Assembly (NCBI GenBank): GCA_900471925.1
Contig: UCGV01000012.1
Span: forward strand, 227,387 to 291,386
Direction: 5' to 3'
Length of the DNA stretch: 64,000 bases
Source of the DNA: Hyphomicrobiales bacterium
GTDB lineage: Bacteria; Pseudomonadota; Alphaproteobacteria; Rhizobiales; Rhizobiaceae
The notes below the pieces were generated by a model. That model was given only the letters and a program-made list of their open reading frames with translations. It was not told the origin of the DNA and made no database searches. The stretch's first letter is position 1, and every line of letters begins with the position of its first letter. Of the stretch, positions 1-8,238 are shown one piece after another. Position numbers and translations under genes: made by a program.

Positions 1-1078
1 CGGTGTTCGATGCCACTTCCTTGGGCGGCTCGCCGATTGCCAGCATCAGCTTGATGCCGGTGAGGCCCGGCACGGCGGCATTGAGATTGACGCCGACCTG
101 TTTTTCCTGATTGGCGGCGATCGCGGCTGCCGAGAGAAGATCCATCACGCTTGCATCGACGGAGAGGTTCGAGCCGCTGCCGACGAGCCTCTCGCCTGTC
201 GAACCGAGGTTCAGCATATCCTCGAGCTTGAGCTTCACCTGCGTGGTGCCGAGTGCCTTCTGCACCGTGTCGAGCGCCTTGGTCACCGTGGTCGTCAGGC
301 CCTTGGTCTTCTTCAGCGAGGTCAGCATCTGTGGATAGGTGATCTCGGTCTTCAGCACGTCGTCATAGCTGCCGGCGGTGAGTTTCAGGTCGGTCGCCAG
401 CGTATCGAGGAAGGAGAGCAGTTCGACATCGGCGGCCGCAAGGGCGGTATAATCGCCGACCTTGAGGCCGATCGTGGTGCCGAGCAGGCTGCCGAGCAAT
501 CCATTCAGAACGCCCTCGTTGAGGCTTGCAATGCGCGAGCCGACGGAAAAGGCGGCAAGCTTGCCGGCCGAGGCCGTGCCCGTGGCCTTCAGGGTGGGGG
601 CCGCGCCGAAGGCGCTTGCAAACATCAGCTCGGCCTTCTGGCTGAGATCGACCTTGACCGCATCATAGGGCTGCGTTCCGGCCGAAAAACGGGCGCCGAG
701 CGCTTTCGACGTATCGGCGAGATAGGTGCCGGGCACGAGATTGGCCACCGCATCGAAGCTCTTGAGTTCGGTCTCGGAGAGCTGGCGGGTTCCCTGTTTC
801 GTTTCAAAGCCGTTGGCGGTCCTGACGGCGACATCAAGGCCATTCTGGCTGAAATTGGTGACAAGGTTCTTGGCCGCATGATTGATATCGGCGGCGGCGA
901 CGATGGCGCCGATGTCGCTCAGTTCCTGCAGGCGCCGCTGCTGCAGCGTCATCATCCCATAATCGACGCCAAGCCCGAGCGTATAGAGCATCAGTGGCGC
1001 GCAGAGCGCGGCGGTAATGGCGATATTGCCGCTCGTATCGGCCGCAAGCTGCCGCATCCGGTCACGCAATCTCAGCAT
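1..1078 (-). CDS. tadG: TadG-like Flp pilus assembly protein (partial, C-terminus outside window)
   Basis: The reading frame is open from the ATG at 1078 to the window edge (359 codons). The N-terminus is a short basic stretch, then one hydrophobic segment (about residues 18-40, containing SGNIAITAALCAPLMLY), the layout of TadG-type proteins that begin with a TadE/TadG-like membrane helix. The remainder is a Ser/Thr/Ala/Leu-rich extracytoplasmic region with no motif I recognise. Its start lies one base after the tadE stop, so the two are co-transcribed and probably translationally coupled. Known role of the family: envelope component of the Tad/Flp tight-adherence pilus machine. The downstream end cannot be judged here. 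Confidence 0.8.
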   Translation of the reverse strand, partial: MLRLRDRMRQLAADTSGNIAITAALCAPLMLYTLGLGVDYGMMTLQQRRLQELSDIGAIVAAADINHAAKNLVTNFSQNGLDVAVRTANGFETKQGTRQLSETELKSFDAVANLVPGTYLADTSKALGARFSAGTQPYDAVKVDLSQKAELMFASAFGAAPTLKATGTASAGKLAAFSVGSRIASLNEGVLNGLLGSLLGTTIGLKVGDYTALAAADVELLSFLDTLATDLKLTAGSYDDVLKTEITYPQMLTSLKKTKGLTTTVTKALDTVQKALGTTQVKLKLEDMLNLGSTGERLVGSGSNLSVDASVMDLLSAAAIAANQEKQVGVNLNAAVPGLTGIKLMLAIGEPPKEVASNT

Positions 1079-1079
1079 G

Positions 1080-1502
1080 TCAGATGCCTCCCATCCGGAT
1101 CGTGGCGAAACGGCGGATCACATGGTCCGGAAGTGGAAAGGAATAGAGGTTCCAGATCGGCAGATTGGACGCATCATAAGTGGCGGTGACGGTGAACTGG
1201 TTGGCATTGGCCGGATCGGTGGTGACCTGAACCTGCAGCTTGGAACGGTCGAGCAGCGGATGCTCGATCGTCGACCTGTTGATGAAATCATCGACGAGCT
1301 TGGTGCGTTCCTGCGTCGTCAGGCCGGCAACGGCCGTTCGGGCAGCATCCGCCGTCAATTGCTGGACAGCGTGGGCGGCGCTGAGATAAATGCCATAGGC
1401 AATCATCGAGAGAACGATGAGCAGAAAAATCGGCGCGACGATAGCGAATTCGATAGCGGCTGCACCGCTGGTGGCACGATAGAATCGACGAAACAGTCCC
1501 AT
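1080..1502 (-). CDS. tadE: TadE-like pilus assembly protein (pseudopilin-like)
   Basis: A 140-residue protein with the TadE pattern: a short basic N-terminus, then SGAAAIEFAIVAPIFLLIV leading into one transmembrane helix (about residues 12-38), with the Glu typical of the family in AAIEFA. The rest is a small periplasmic domain. TadE and TadF are minor pseudopilins of the Flp/Tad pilus. It lies immediately upstream of the tadG-like gene on the same strand, one base apart. About 65 bp upstream of its start is a near-CtrA half-site pair (see 1566-1580). Confidence 0.85.
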   Translation of the reverse strand: MGLFRRFYRATSGAAAIEFAIVAPIFLLIVLSMIAYGIYLSAAHAVQQLTADAARTAVAGLTTQERTKLVDDFINRSTIEHPLLDRSKLQVQVTTDPANANQFTVTATYDASNLPIWNLYSFPLPDHVIRRFATIRMGGI

Positions 1503-1565
1503 TTTTCACCTCGCTAGCTGCCGCCTGATCTACGATCGGCAGTTGCGATAATAAATGAGCATTTG

Positions 1566-1580
1566 TTAATTTTGATTTAT
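1566..1580. promoter_or_regulatory. Near-match CtrA box upstream of tadE
   Basis: TTAA at 1566-1569 is followed after seven bases by TTAT at 1577-1580, one mismatch from TTAA-N7-TTAA. It sits in an AT-rich stretch about 64 bp upstream of tadE. CtrA control of pilus genes is known in Caulobacter. The match may be chance in AT-rich DNA. Confidence 0.25.
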
Positions 1581-1794
1581 CTAATAAACGCAACAGGTGT
1601 ATTTATGAGAGACAAAAGCCCGCAGCTAAAGCATTGATATGCGACAGGAAAGATTTTCATAACCTGATCCGCAACCGAAGGTTTTCCGCGCTATTGAAAC
1701 CATCAGTTTTGCTGAGACTATGGATCAGCCGTTTGGATTTGACCTGACGGCGGAGCGCCATCACCTTGCCTCCCGATCAAACAGGGGGAAAGCG

Positions 1795-2184
1795 ATGGAT
1801 GCACATCATCAAGGCGGCTGCCTGTGCGGCGCCGTGCGGTTTACGGCCAGCGAAAAGCCCGATGTCGTGGTCGGCTGCCATTGCTCGCAATGCCGGCGGC
1901 AGACGGGGCTCTATTATGCCTCGGCCGACGTGGCGGCGTCGGCCGTCACCATCACGGGTGAGGAGAGCGTTCGCTGGTATCAATCGAGCGAAAAGGTGCG
2001 GCGCGGTTTCTGCTCGCATTGCGGTTCGGCACTCTTCTGGCAGCGGATCGGCGGGCAGAAGATTTCCATCATGGCCGGCGCCTTCGATCAACCGAGCGGG
2101 CTCGTCTTCGGCTATCACATCTTCTGCGCCGACAAGGGGGATTTCTACGAGATCTCCGGGGGGCTGCCGCAACACCCGCAATGA
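1795..2184 (+). CDS. GFA / CENP-V family zinc-binding protein
   Basis: A 129-residue protein with the cysteine pattern of the GFA (glutathione-dependent formaldehyde-activating enzyme-like) fold: GGCLCGAVRF near the N-terminus, GCHCSQCRRQTG in the middle and FCSHCGSALFW toward the C-terminus, which in this family bind two zinc ions. The start at 1795 follows a strong GGGGGAAAG and puts the first Cys motif at the usual distance; the frame stays open further upstream without a good ribosome site. The substrate is unknown, because most family members are not true formaldehyde enzymes. It is convergent with the MBL hydrolase, with three bases between the stops. Confidence 0.85.
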   Translation: MDAHHQGGCLCGAVRFTASEKPDVVVGCHCSQCRRQTGLYYASADVAASAVTITGEESVRWYQSSEKVRRGFCSHCGSALFWQRIGGQKISIMAGAFDQPSGLVFGYHIFCADKGDFYEISGGLPQHPQ

Positions 2185-2187
2185 GGC

Positions 2188-3129
2188 CTAGTCCTTTACA
2201 AAGGTGTAGGCACCATCCTTGGGCTCGGCATAACCGAAGCCGGGATAGGACCAGTGGTAGCCAAGCAGCCTGATCTTCTCGGACGCGGCGCGATCGAGCA
2301 GCATGCGGCGATTTTTCAGTGCGAGTTCCGGATCGGTATCGAAGCCGAAATGCCAGGCGGGGTGTTCGAAGAAGATCACGTCATTGGTGCAGGCATCGCC
2401 GGTGATCAGAAGATTGCCGTCGCCGGCCAGTTCCAGGGAGATATGGCCGGGCGTGTGGCCAGCCGTTTCCACCACCTGCATTCCGGGCAGGATTTCCTGT
2501 CCCGGCTTGACGAGAATGAGCCGGTCCTTCACCGCGAAAAGATCGCGCTGCGCGCCGCGGGCGAAGCCGTGCAGCGCTGCCGGCATATGGGCCTCATAGT
2601 CCTTGTCGGTCCAGAAATTCCATTCGGTCGCGCTGACGACATAGTCGGCATTCGGATAGAGCAGCTTGCCATCATCAGTGGTCGTGGCGCCGGAGTGATC
2701 GGGATGGGCGTGGGTGAAGATCACCTTGGTGATCGCCTCCGGCTCGATGCCAAGCGTCTTGAGATTAGCGGCAAGCTTGCCGGCGCTCGGCTGGAAACGC
2801 GTGCCGGAACCGTTATCAACAAGGATCAGGTCGTTGCCGTGGCGGATGAGCGGGATATTGGCCTGAACCGGCGCGCCCGCAGCATCGCCGCCGAGGCGGG
2901 CGAGGATCGGCTGGCGTTCTTCCGGCGTCGCATCCGGCAGCAGCACTGCGGCGGGCAGGGTGATGAAGCCGTCGCTGACGACGGTGATATCGAAGGCGCC
3001 ATGGGTGAAGCGATGAAACTCCGCCGCATAGGTGCCGCGCGGCAGAGCAAGGGCGGCCGCGCCGGCAAGGGCGCCGACCAAAAACTCGCGGCGGGTGGCC
3101 TGCAGGCCAAGATCATCCGGGATGCTCAT
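2188..3129 (-). CDS. Tat-exported MBL-fold metallohydrolase
   Basis: A 313-residue protein. The N-terminus carries a twin-arginine signal (TRREFLVGALAGAAALALP, residues 12-30), so it probably folds in the cytoplasm and is exported by Tat. The metallo-beta-lactamase fold is shown by THAHPDHSG (HxHxDH), AGHTPGHISLEL, TGDACTND and a late GYHW, giving a full di-metal site. The start at 3129 is preceded by AGGAGGAGA; an in-frame start at 3168 lacks this. The substrate is unknown; relatives include quorum-quenching lactonases and other hydrolases. A triple phased repeat (3219-3244) lies 90 bp upstream. Confidence 0.85.
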   Translation of the reverse strand: MSIPDDLGLQATRREFLVGALAGAAALALPRGTYAAEFHRFTHGAFDITVVSDGFITLPAAVLLPDATPEERQPILARLGGDAAGAPVQANIPLIRHGNDLILVDNGSGTRFQPSAGKLAANLKTLGIEPEAITKVIFTHAHPDHSGATTTDDGKLLYPNADYVVSATEWNFWTDKDYEAHMPAALHGFARGAQRDLFAVKDRLILVKPGQEILPGMQVVETAGHTPGHISLELAGDGNLLITGDACTNDVIFFEHPAWHFGFDTDPELALKNRRMLLDRAASEKIRLLGYHWSYPGFGYAEPKDGAYTFVKD

Positions 3130-3218
3130 CTGCTCGTCTCCTCCTGGGATATCACCATAGGGAGACAATAGCAGAGAAACGGCAGGATTTCTCCTATAAA
3201 ATTCAATATTATCAATGA

Positions 3219-3244
3219 TTTACATTGATTTTCAGATCTTTACG
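3219..3244 (+). promoter_or_regulatory. 10-bp-phased direct repeat, possible winged-helix regulator site (third copy)
   Basis: Three hexamers start exactly 10 bp apart: TTTACA (3219), TTTTCA (3229) and TTTACG (3239). The spacing matches the repeats at 5339-5366 and 8823-8850. Here the orientation is opposite to the adjacent MBL hydrolase gene and the hexamers overlap AT-rich DNA, so this is the weakest of the three. Confidence 0.35.
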
Positions 3245-3250
3245 GCGAAA

Positions 3251-3955
3251 TCAGGAGACAAGGCCCGACAGCCATTCCCTGACAACGGCGCGACCGGCCT
3301 CCTTCAGTGGCGGCCCGAACTTTGCCGCGTCGGCGCGCAGCGCGGCAATATTGATCTTGGCGCCAGCCAGTTCCGCCGAGTGGCCGACCAGCCAGCGTTC
3401 GAAACGCTGATCGCATTCGACTTCCGGGTGGAACTGGAAGGCCAGCACATGGCGGCCGATCGTATAGGCCTGCTGATCGACAAGGTCAGATGTGGCGAGA
3501 TTGATGGCGCCTTCCGGCAGATCATAGGTATCGCCGTGCCAGTGCAGAACGGCGACATTGCCGAGATGGCGGAGCGCGCTCTCCATGCCAAGGGAAGTGA
3601 GGGTGATCTGCTTGAAGCCTATCTCCTTTACGCCTGACGAGAAGACGCGGCCACCGGAGGCGGCGGCAATGAGCTGGGCACCGAGGCAGACGCCGAGAAT
3701 GGGCTTTTGCGCCTGGAGCCGTGCGGCGATGAAGGCTTTTTCGGCAGCGAGGAAGGGATAGATTTCATCCTCGTAGACACCAATAGGACCGCCGAGCACG
3801 ACGAGCAGGTCCGGTTCGAGTGGATCGGCCTGAAGGAAATCGGCGTCACCGACGGTGGAATAGGTGATCGCATAGCCGGCTTGCTCCAGCACCTCGCCGA
3901 AGGTTCCGAGATCCTCGAAATGAACGTGTCTGAGAACGAGGGCCCTTGCCGTCAT
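3251..3955 (-). CDS. Class I glutamine amidotransferase-like protein
   Basis: A 234-residue single-domain GATase. The nucleophile elbow is GVCLGAQ (Cys90), and the His-Glu pair is in FQFHPEVE (His176, Glu178), so the catalytic triad is complete. The oxyanion strand is LLVVLGGPIGVYED. No synthetase domain is attached, as in the free-standing GuaA-like amidotransferases often annotated glutamine amidotransferase. The acceptor substrate cannot be read from sequence. It lies upstream of the MBL hydrolase on the same strand with about 120 bp between them. Confidence 0.85.
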   Translation of the reverse strand: MTARALVLRHVHFEDLGTFGEVLEQAGYAITYSTVGDADFLQADPLEPDLLVVLGGPIGVYEDEIYPFLAAEKAFIAARLQAQKPILGVCLGAQLIAAASGGRVFSSGVKEIGFKQITLTSLGMESALRHLGNVAVLHWHGDTYDLPEGAINLATSDLVDQQAYTIGRHVLAFQFHPEVECDQRFERWLVGHSAELAGAKINIAALRADAAKFGPPLKEAGRAVVREWLSGLVS

Positions 3956-4098
3956 GATGCGCTTTTCTCCCGTGGTTGCGTGGCGGCGATCTTACTTGCG
4001 GAGTGTTTGGTGACAACAGGATATCGGGGTGGAGGACGTCCATCACAAGGCCGCGTGACGATGCTGCCGCTGATGATGAAGTTCGCAAACATCCCCTC

Positions 4099-4201
4099 CG
4101 TCATGCTCGGGCTTGTCCCGAGCATCTGCCGCCGGTGGATACCAGACGCCGCGGGAGTGGAAGATACGCAGCAGATCCTCGGCACAAGGCCGAGGATGAC
4201 G
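4099..4201. repeat. RIME-like mosaic element (two palindromes)
   Basis: Two palindromes in inverted arrangement: ATGCTCGGG/CCCGAGCAT (4103-4125) with outer GTCAT and inner ATCTGC, then ATCCTCGGC/GCCGAGGAT (4175-4197) with inner GCAG and outer GATGAC. A 49-bp spacer separates them. This matches the architecture of Rhizobium-specific intergenic mosaic elements. Related palindromes recur at 8893-9007. The rest of the 3956-4281 gap holds no gene. Confidence 0.7.
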
Positions 4202-4230
4202 TCGCATTTGGAGGGACGTCTCGTGAAGCA

Positions 4231-4261
4231 AACAAAAAGGCGCGCCGCAAGGGCGCGCCTT
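4231..4261 (-). terminator. Rho-independent terminator of the chloroperoxidase-like gene
   Basis: On the minus strand AAGGCGCGCC pairs perfectly with GGCGCGCCTT across a 4-base loop, and the following bases are TTTGTTTG. It lies about 20 bp after the stop codon at 4282. Confidence 0.85.
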
Positions 4262-4281
4262 CCATTGTCCCGGGAGGAAAA

Positions 4282-5268
4282 TCAGGCCTGGATGAAGGCC
4301 AGAAGATCCGGGTTGATGACCTCGGGATGCGTGGTGCACATGCCGTGCGGGAAGCCGGCATACGTCTTCAGCGTGCCGTGCTTCAAGAGCTTGGCGGAAA
4401 GCGGCGCGGAGTCGGCATAGGGCACGATCTGGTCGTCATCGCCATGCATGACGAGGACGGGAACCGTGATCTTCTGCAGGTCTTCGGTGAAGTCGGTTTC
4501 CGAGAAGGCCTTGATGCAATCGTAATGGGCCTTGGCGCCGCCCATCATGCCCTGGCGCCACCAGTTTTCGATCACGCCCTGGCTGACCTTGGCGCCCGGA
4601 CGGTTGAAGCCGTAGAACGGGCCGGTCGGTATATCGAGGAAGAACTGGGCGCGGTTGGCGACGAGTGCTGCACGGAAGCCATCGAAAACTTCGAGCGGCA
4701 GGCCGCCGGGGTTCTTGTCGGACTTGAGCATGACCGGCGGCACGGCGCCGATGATGACGGCCTTGGCGACACGGCCCGGCTTGGCGCGGGCGACATAGTG
4801 GACGACTTCGCCGCCGCCGGTGGAATGGCCGATATGGACGGCATTCTTGAGGTCCAGATGGTCGGTCAGGGCGGCAACGTCGGCCGCATAGGTGTCCATC
4901 TCGTTGCCTTCCCAGGTCTGGGTGGAGCGGCCATGGCCACGGCGGTCATGGGCGATGACGCGGAAGCCCTTTTCGAGGAAGAACATCATCTGCGCGTCCC
5001 AATCGTCTGCGCTGAGCGGCCAGCCGTGATGGAAGACGATCGGCTGGGCGTCCTTCTTGCCCCAATCCTTGTAGAAGATTTCGGTTCCGTCGTGGGTCTT
5101 GATGAAAGGCATGGTCTGGCTCCTGGGGTCTAGAATTATAGTGGTTCTGGCAAAGGTGGTTTTCGGCAGGGCGATGGCCGCAATCGCGGCGCCGCCTGCC
5201 AGAAGAACGTCCCGCCTGTTGGCATCGGCCGTCAGTGCAATGCTGCGTTCATTCTCAGATGTGGGCAT
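4282..5268 (-). CDS. Chloroperoxidase-like alpha/beta hydrolase with Tat-type leader
   Basis: A 328-residue protein. The hydrolase body (from Met53) shows the cofactor-free haloperoxidase/esterase pattern: HHGWPLSADDWD, HDRRGHGRS, the nucleophile elbow GHSTGGG (Ser149), MHGDDDQIVP (acid) and GFPHGM (His). Ahead of it is a 52-residue extension with NRRDVLLAGGAAIAAIALP, a twin-arginine export signal. The outer ATG (5268) follows AAGGAGG; the inner ATG at 5112, where the family normally starts, also follows a CAGGAG at good spacing, so exported and cytoplasmic forms are both possible. A phased repeat lies 70 bp upstream (5339-5366) and a strong terminator follows. Confidence 0.85.
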   Translation of the reverse strand: MPTSENERSIALTADANRRDVLLAGGAAIAAIALPKTTFARTTIILDPRSQTMPFIKTHDGTEIFYKDWGKKDAQPIVFHHGWPLSADDWDAQMMFFLEKGFRVIAHDRRGHGRSTQTWEGNEMDTYAADVAALTDHLDLKNAVHIGHSTGGGEVVHYVARAKPGRVAKAVIIGAVPPVMLKSDKNPGGLPLEVFDGFRAALVANRAQFFLDIPTGPFYGFNRPGAKVSQGVIENWWRQGMMGGAKAHYDCIKAFSETDFTEDLQKITVPVLVMHGDDDQIVPYADSAPLSAKLLKHGTLKTYAGFPHGMCTTHPEVINPDLLAFIQA

Positions 5269-5338
5269 GATTGCCTCCTTGCAGGCTTCTCCGCGCCTCT
5301 TCGACGAGGACAAACTGACTCACTTGCTGCGACGACGC

Positions 5339-5366
5339 GAGTTAACCGTCGTAAATTGATGCAAAG
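5339..5366 (-). promoter_or_regulatory. Phased TTTACA-like operator upstream of the chloroperoxidase-like gene
   Basis: Read on the minus strand this is TTTGCA, TTTACG and TTAACT with starts exactly 10 bp apart. It matches 23 of 28 bases with the block at 8823-8850, which lies upstream of an unrelated gene in the same orientation. Direct repeats with 10-11 bp phasing are what OmpR/PhoB-type winged helices bind; a regulator with that domain lies at 9082-11805. The link is inferred. Confidence 0.55.
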
Positions 5367-5449
5367 CAAAAATGACGCAATGCGCCAAAAGACGTAATAA
5401 GCTTACGAAGACAATATGTTATCCGCAAATATTTCCTTTAGAGCCCCGA

Positions 5450-6244
5450 TCATTTCAGATTGCGCCAGATGGCAGGTCTGTTCACGCTGAAAGCCTCGGC
5501 TTCGGCTTTCCAATGATCGAAATGGCCGCCCTCGCGGAGCCTGCCCGCCGCGTCCCGGCCGACCATTCTTTCAACCGCCGTCTCGTTGCCCATGTGCTCC
5601 AGCACTTCGCCGACCATTTCGAGCAGGCCGGCATGGTCGTTGGTGCCATAGACCGAGCAGAGCAGTTTCAGCCGACTGCTGCCATCGGCGAGGTCGCGGA
5701 CCGATGCTTCGGCCAGGTCTTTTGCGGAGAAAGACAGAGGCGCGAACCAATAGGCGAGGTAGGCGAGGTCCCGCAGATGCGGGCCCGGGCCTGCGAGGTC
5801 GAAATCGATGATCGCGGCCGGCAGACCATCGCGGAAGATCATGTTGTAGGGCGCAAAATCATTGTGGCAGATCACGTCATTGCGTTCGGCGTCAGGGTAG
5901 GTGTAGGCCCAGTTGCCGTCGGCGGCGAAATCAAGGCTTCGGGTCGCATCGTGCAATTTCCGCAGCATCGTGGCTGCCCGCACGAGGGCAGTCGTGTCTC
6001 GCCACATCGTCTCCGGTATTTCGGCCGTGCCCGGCACGAAGGAGAGGATTTCGCGCCCGACGTCATCGATCCCGAGGAAGCGCGGTGCGTAGGCAAAGCC
6101 GCGTCGTTCTAGCTGCAGCAGCAGCCCATGCACATTCCGGCTGTTCCGGCTCGTCGCCCGGCGCACCGTGTCACCGATCCTGACGACATCGGCATTGATA
6201 TTGCCGCCGGCGAGCGGCGTTTCGTCATCGTCAATCGGCATCAT
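5450..6244 (-). CDS. APH-family small-molecule phosphotransferase
   Basis: A 264-residue aminoglycoside-phosphotransferase-fold protein. The catalytic loop HNDFAPYN (residues 127-134) and the metal-binding IIDFD (Asp147) are intact, followed by GPHLRDLAYLAYWFAPL as in the family. The ATG at 6244 follows AGGGGGA. The family includes antibiotic, homoserine, choline and unknown kinases; nothing here identifies the substrate, and resistance should not be assumed. It lies downstream of the MFS exporter and ArsR regulator on the same strand, 58 bp away, so it may share their transcript. Confidence 0.8.
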   Translation of the reverse strand: MMPIDDDETPLAGGNINADVVRIGDTVRRATSRNSRNVHGLLLQLERRGFAYAPRFLGIDDVGREILSFVPGTAEIPETMWRDTTALVRAATMLRKLHDATRSLDFAADGNWAYTYPDAERNDVICHNDFAPYNMIFRDGLPAAIIDFDLAGPGPHLRDLAYLAYWFAPLSFSAKDLAEASVRDLADGSSRLKLLCSVYGTNDHAGLLEMVGEVLEHMGNETAVERMVGRDAAGRLREGGHFDHWKAEAEAFSVNRPAIWRNLK

Positions 6245-6302
6245 GATCCCCCTGACACCAGATAGCCGATATCGGCAGGTTTGCCCATGAGCCGGTGCCG
6301 GA

Positions 6303-7538
6303 TCAGGTTGGGTTGGCGCCTGCTGCCGGACGACGATCGAATCCGCGGAAACTGCCATGGCCCAGCGGCGCGAGCGTGACGACCAGATAGGCAAGGCCGG
6401 TGACGAACAGGGCGGCCGAGATGCCCCAGGCATCGATCAGCGCCCCGCCCACAAGGCCGCCGAAGGGCAGCAGCGCCCAGCAGAATGCCGCGTTCAGCGA
6501 TGTGACGCGGCCGATCAATGGCTTCGGCGTGCGCTCGAAGAGCACTGCCGAGAGGATCGGATTGAGGAAACCGGAGGCGAAGCCGCCGATGGCGAGCGTG
6601 GCGAAAATCAGGGCGAGCGGCAAATCCAGCGCAAAGACAAGGAAGCGCGGAAAACCGGTCAGCAGGAAAGCGACTGTATAGACGAGGAGGCGGGGCATGC
6701 GCTCGCCGATGAGGGCGGCGATCGCCGCCCCGATGACGGATGCACCTGAGAAGACGGCGAACAGGGTTCCGAGCAGGATTGGCCCACGGCCTGAATCCTG
6801 CGTCCAGACCGGCACGAGAACGGCAAAGAATGCCTGATCGAGCAGGTTGGTCGCCGCCACCATCAGCACGATGGCGACCAGCACCGCATCGCGGCGCAGG
6901 AAACGCCATCCCTCCGCCAGTTCGTGTCCGTACGCGGCAATGCCTGACGTTTCGGCCTTCGGCGCACGCGGCAGCGCGGGAATGCCGGCCGCGACAGCCA
7001 TGGCGGCGGCAGCGAAGGTGAAGGCGTTGACGGCAAGCGCCTGGCTCGGCCCGATCAGGGCGATCAACGCGCCGGCGCCGGCAGCACCCACTGTCGATGC
7101 CAGGCGCTCGATGGCGCCGACAGTGCCGGTGACGCGCTCCAGCGGCACGGCGGCAAGCTCGGCGACCTCAGGCACCATTGATTGCTTGGCGGCGTCCGAT
7201 GGGCCGCGCAGCACGCCCATGACGAAGACGATCGGCAACAGGAGCGGCATGGTGAGCATGTCGAGGAGATGTAGCAGCGGCACGAGGCCGACCGTGATCA
7301 CCGAGGCGCTGTCGCAGATGATGGCAATGCGCTTAGGACCGACGCGGTCGATCAGCGGACCGCCGAGCGCCTTGGCGACGACATAGGGCAGCATTTCCAT
7401 CATGGCGACGAGGCCGGTCAGCATGGCGCTGCCCGTCGTGCTCAGCACCAGCCAGGGAATGGCGATGCCGGAGAGCCGCGTGCCAGAAATGGAAAGCGTT
7501 TCGGCGATGGCGAGCGCGATGAAGGGGCGGCGGCTCAC
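6303..7538 (-). CDS. MFS transporter, EntS-like exporter group
   Basis: A 411-residue major facilitator with about 12 hydrophobic segments. The loop 2-3 motif is GGPLIDRVGPKR, and VMGVLRGPSDAAKQSMVPEV resembles the conserved loop of the MFS_3/EntS drug and siderophore exporters. The start ATG overlaps the stop of the upstream ArsR gene (ATGA, 7535-7538), so the two are translationally coupled and the regulator probably controls the exporter. The substrate is unknown. Confidence 0.85.
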   Translation of the reverse strand: MSRRPFIALAIAETLSISGTRLSGIAIPWLVLSTTGSAMLTGLVAMMEMLPYVVAKALGGPLIDRVGPKRIAIICDSASVITVGLVPLLHLLDMLTMPLLLPIVFVMGVLRGPSDAAKQSMVPEVAELAAVPLERVTGTVGAIERLASTVGAAGAGALIALIGPSQALAVNAFTFAAAAMAVAAGIPALPRAPKAETSGIAAYGHELAEGWRFLRRDAVLVAIVLMVAATNLLDQAFFAVLVPVWTQDSGRGPILLGTLFAVFSGASVIGAAIAALIGERMPRLLVYTVAFLLTGFPRFLVFALDLPLALIFATLAIGGFASGFLNPILSAVLFERTPKPLIGRVTSLNAAFCWALLPFGGLVGGALIDAWGISAALFVTGLAYLVVTLAPLGHGSFRGFDRRPAAGANPT

Positions 7539-8173
7539 GGCTCGCTCTCTTCCTCACCATACGGCAGGCGGCCCGGATAGGGGAAGGCGTGCAGCATAAC
7601 CGTGAAGGGCACGGTGTCCGCCGGCAGGGGCTGGCCCAGCGGTGGCGCTTCGCTCATCACCTCCATCAGGATGTCGTTCAGCCGCTTTGTGAGCGCCTCG
7701 GCCTGCTCGGCCGTCAGCGGAATGACGATGTCGCTTGCGGTGCTTGCCTTGCGCCATTCGAGCGGCAGCTCGGCATATTCCTCGGCCGCCTTCTGCATCT
7801 GGCCGACCTGCTGGGAGAGGATTGCCTGCGCGAAGGCAACGTCCATGTCGAAAGCCTCGCCTTCGGTTTCGGCCGGCCGTACGGAGGTAATTTCATGGGA
7901 TGCCTTCCACCAGCGGTCTCGGCGGGAGGGACCAGGCGCGTCCTCGATGAAGCCATATTGGGCGAGCTGGCGCAGGTGATAGCTCGTGGCGCCGCTGTTG
8001 AGGCCAAGGCGTGCCGCAAGCTGGGTTGCCGTAGCGGGACCATCGATACGCAACATGCCGAGCATGCGCAGGCGCACGGGATGGGCGAGCGCCTTCAGCG
8101 CAGTGACATCAGGCACGACCTGGCTGACGTTGCGGGAAGGCGATGACGCAGGTGGAGGGACCGGTGCTTTCAT
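7535..8173 (-). CDS. ArsR-family transcriptional regulator
   Basis: A 212-residue protein. After a Pro/Ser-rich lead, residues about 22-95 form an ArsR-type winged helix (KALAHPVRLRMLGMLR, then TQLAARLGLNSGATSYHLRQL as recognition region). The long C-terminal part resembles the extended ArsR regulators that accompany MFS_3 exporters; no metal-binding Cys cluster is visible, so a small-molecule ligand is more likely than a metal. It overlaps the exporter gene by 4 bp. Direct repeats just upstream (8200-8223) are a candidate autoregulatory operator. Confidence 0.85.
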   Translation of the reverse strand: MKAPVPPPASSPSRNVSQVVPDVTALKALAHPVRLRMLGMLRIDGPATATQLAARLGLNSGATSYHLRQLAQYGFIEDAPGPSRRDRWWKASHEITSVRPAETEGEAFDMDVAFAQAILSQQVGQMQKAAEEYAELPLEWRKASTASDIVIPLTAEQAEALTKRLNDILMEVMSEAPPLGQPLPADTVPFTVMLHAFPYPGRLPYGEEESEP

Positions 8174-8199
8174 GCCTACAACCTATGACCACAAATGAG

Positions 8200-8223
8200 T
8201 CTTTGCAAACATTTCTTTGCAAA
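8200..8223. promoter_or_regulatory. Direct repeat, candidate operator of the ArsR/MFS operon
   Basis: TCTTTGCAAA occurs at 8200-8209 and again at 8214-8223, 27 bp upstream of the ArsR start. Identical 10-mers 14 bp apart in a short promoter region suggest autoregulation. Confidence 0.45.
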
Positions 8224-8238
8224 TAAGCTATGAGGCCA

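Noticed and set aside
5450..6244. Aminoglycoside resistance gene
   Set aside because: The kinase fold is clear but the family is broad; nothing shows an antibiotic substrate or a mobile context.
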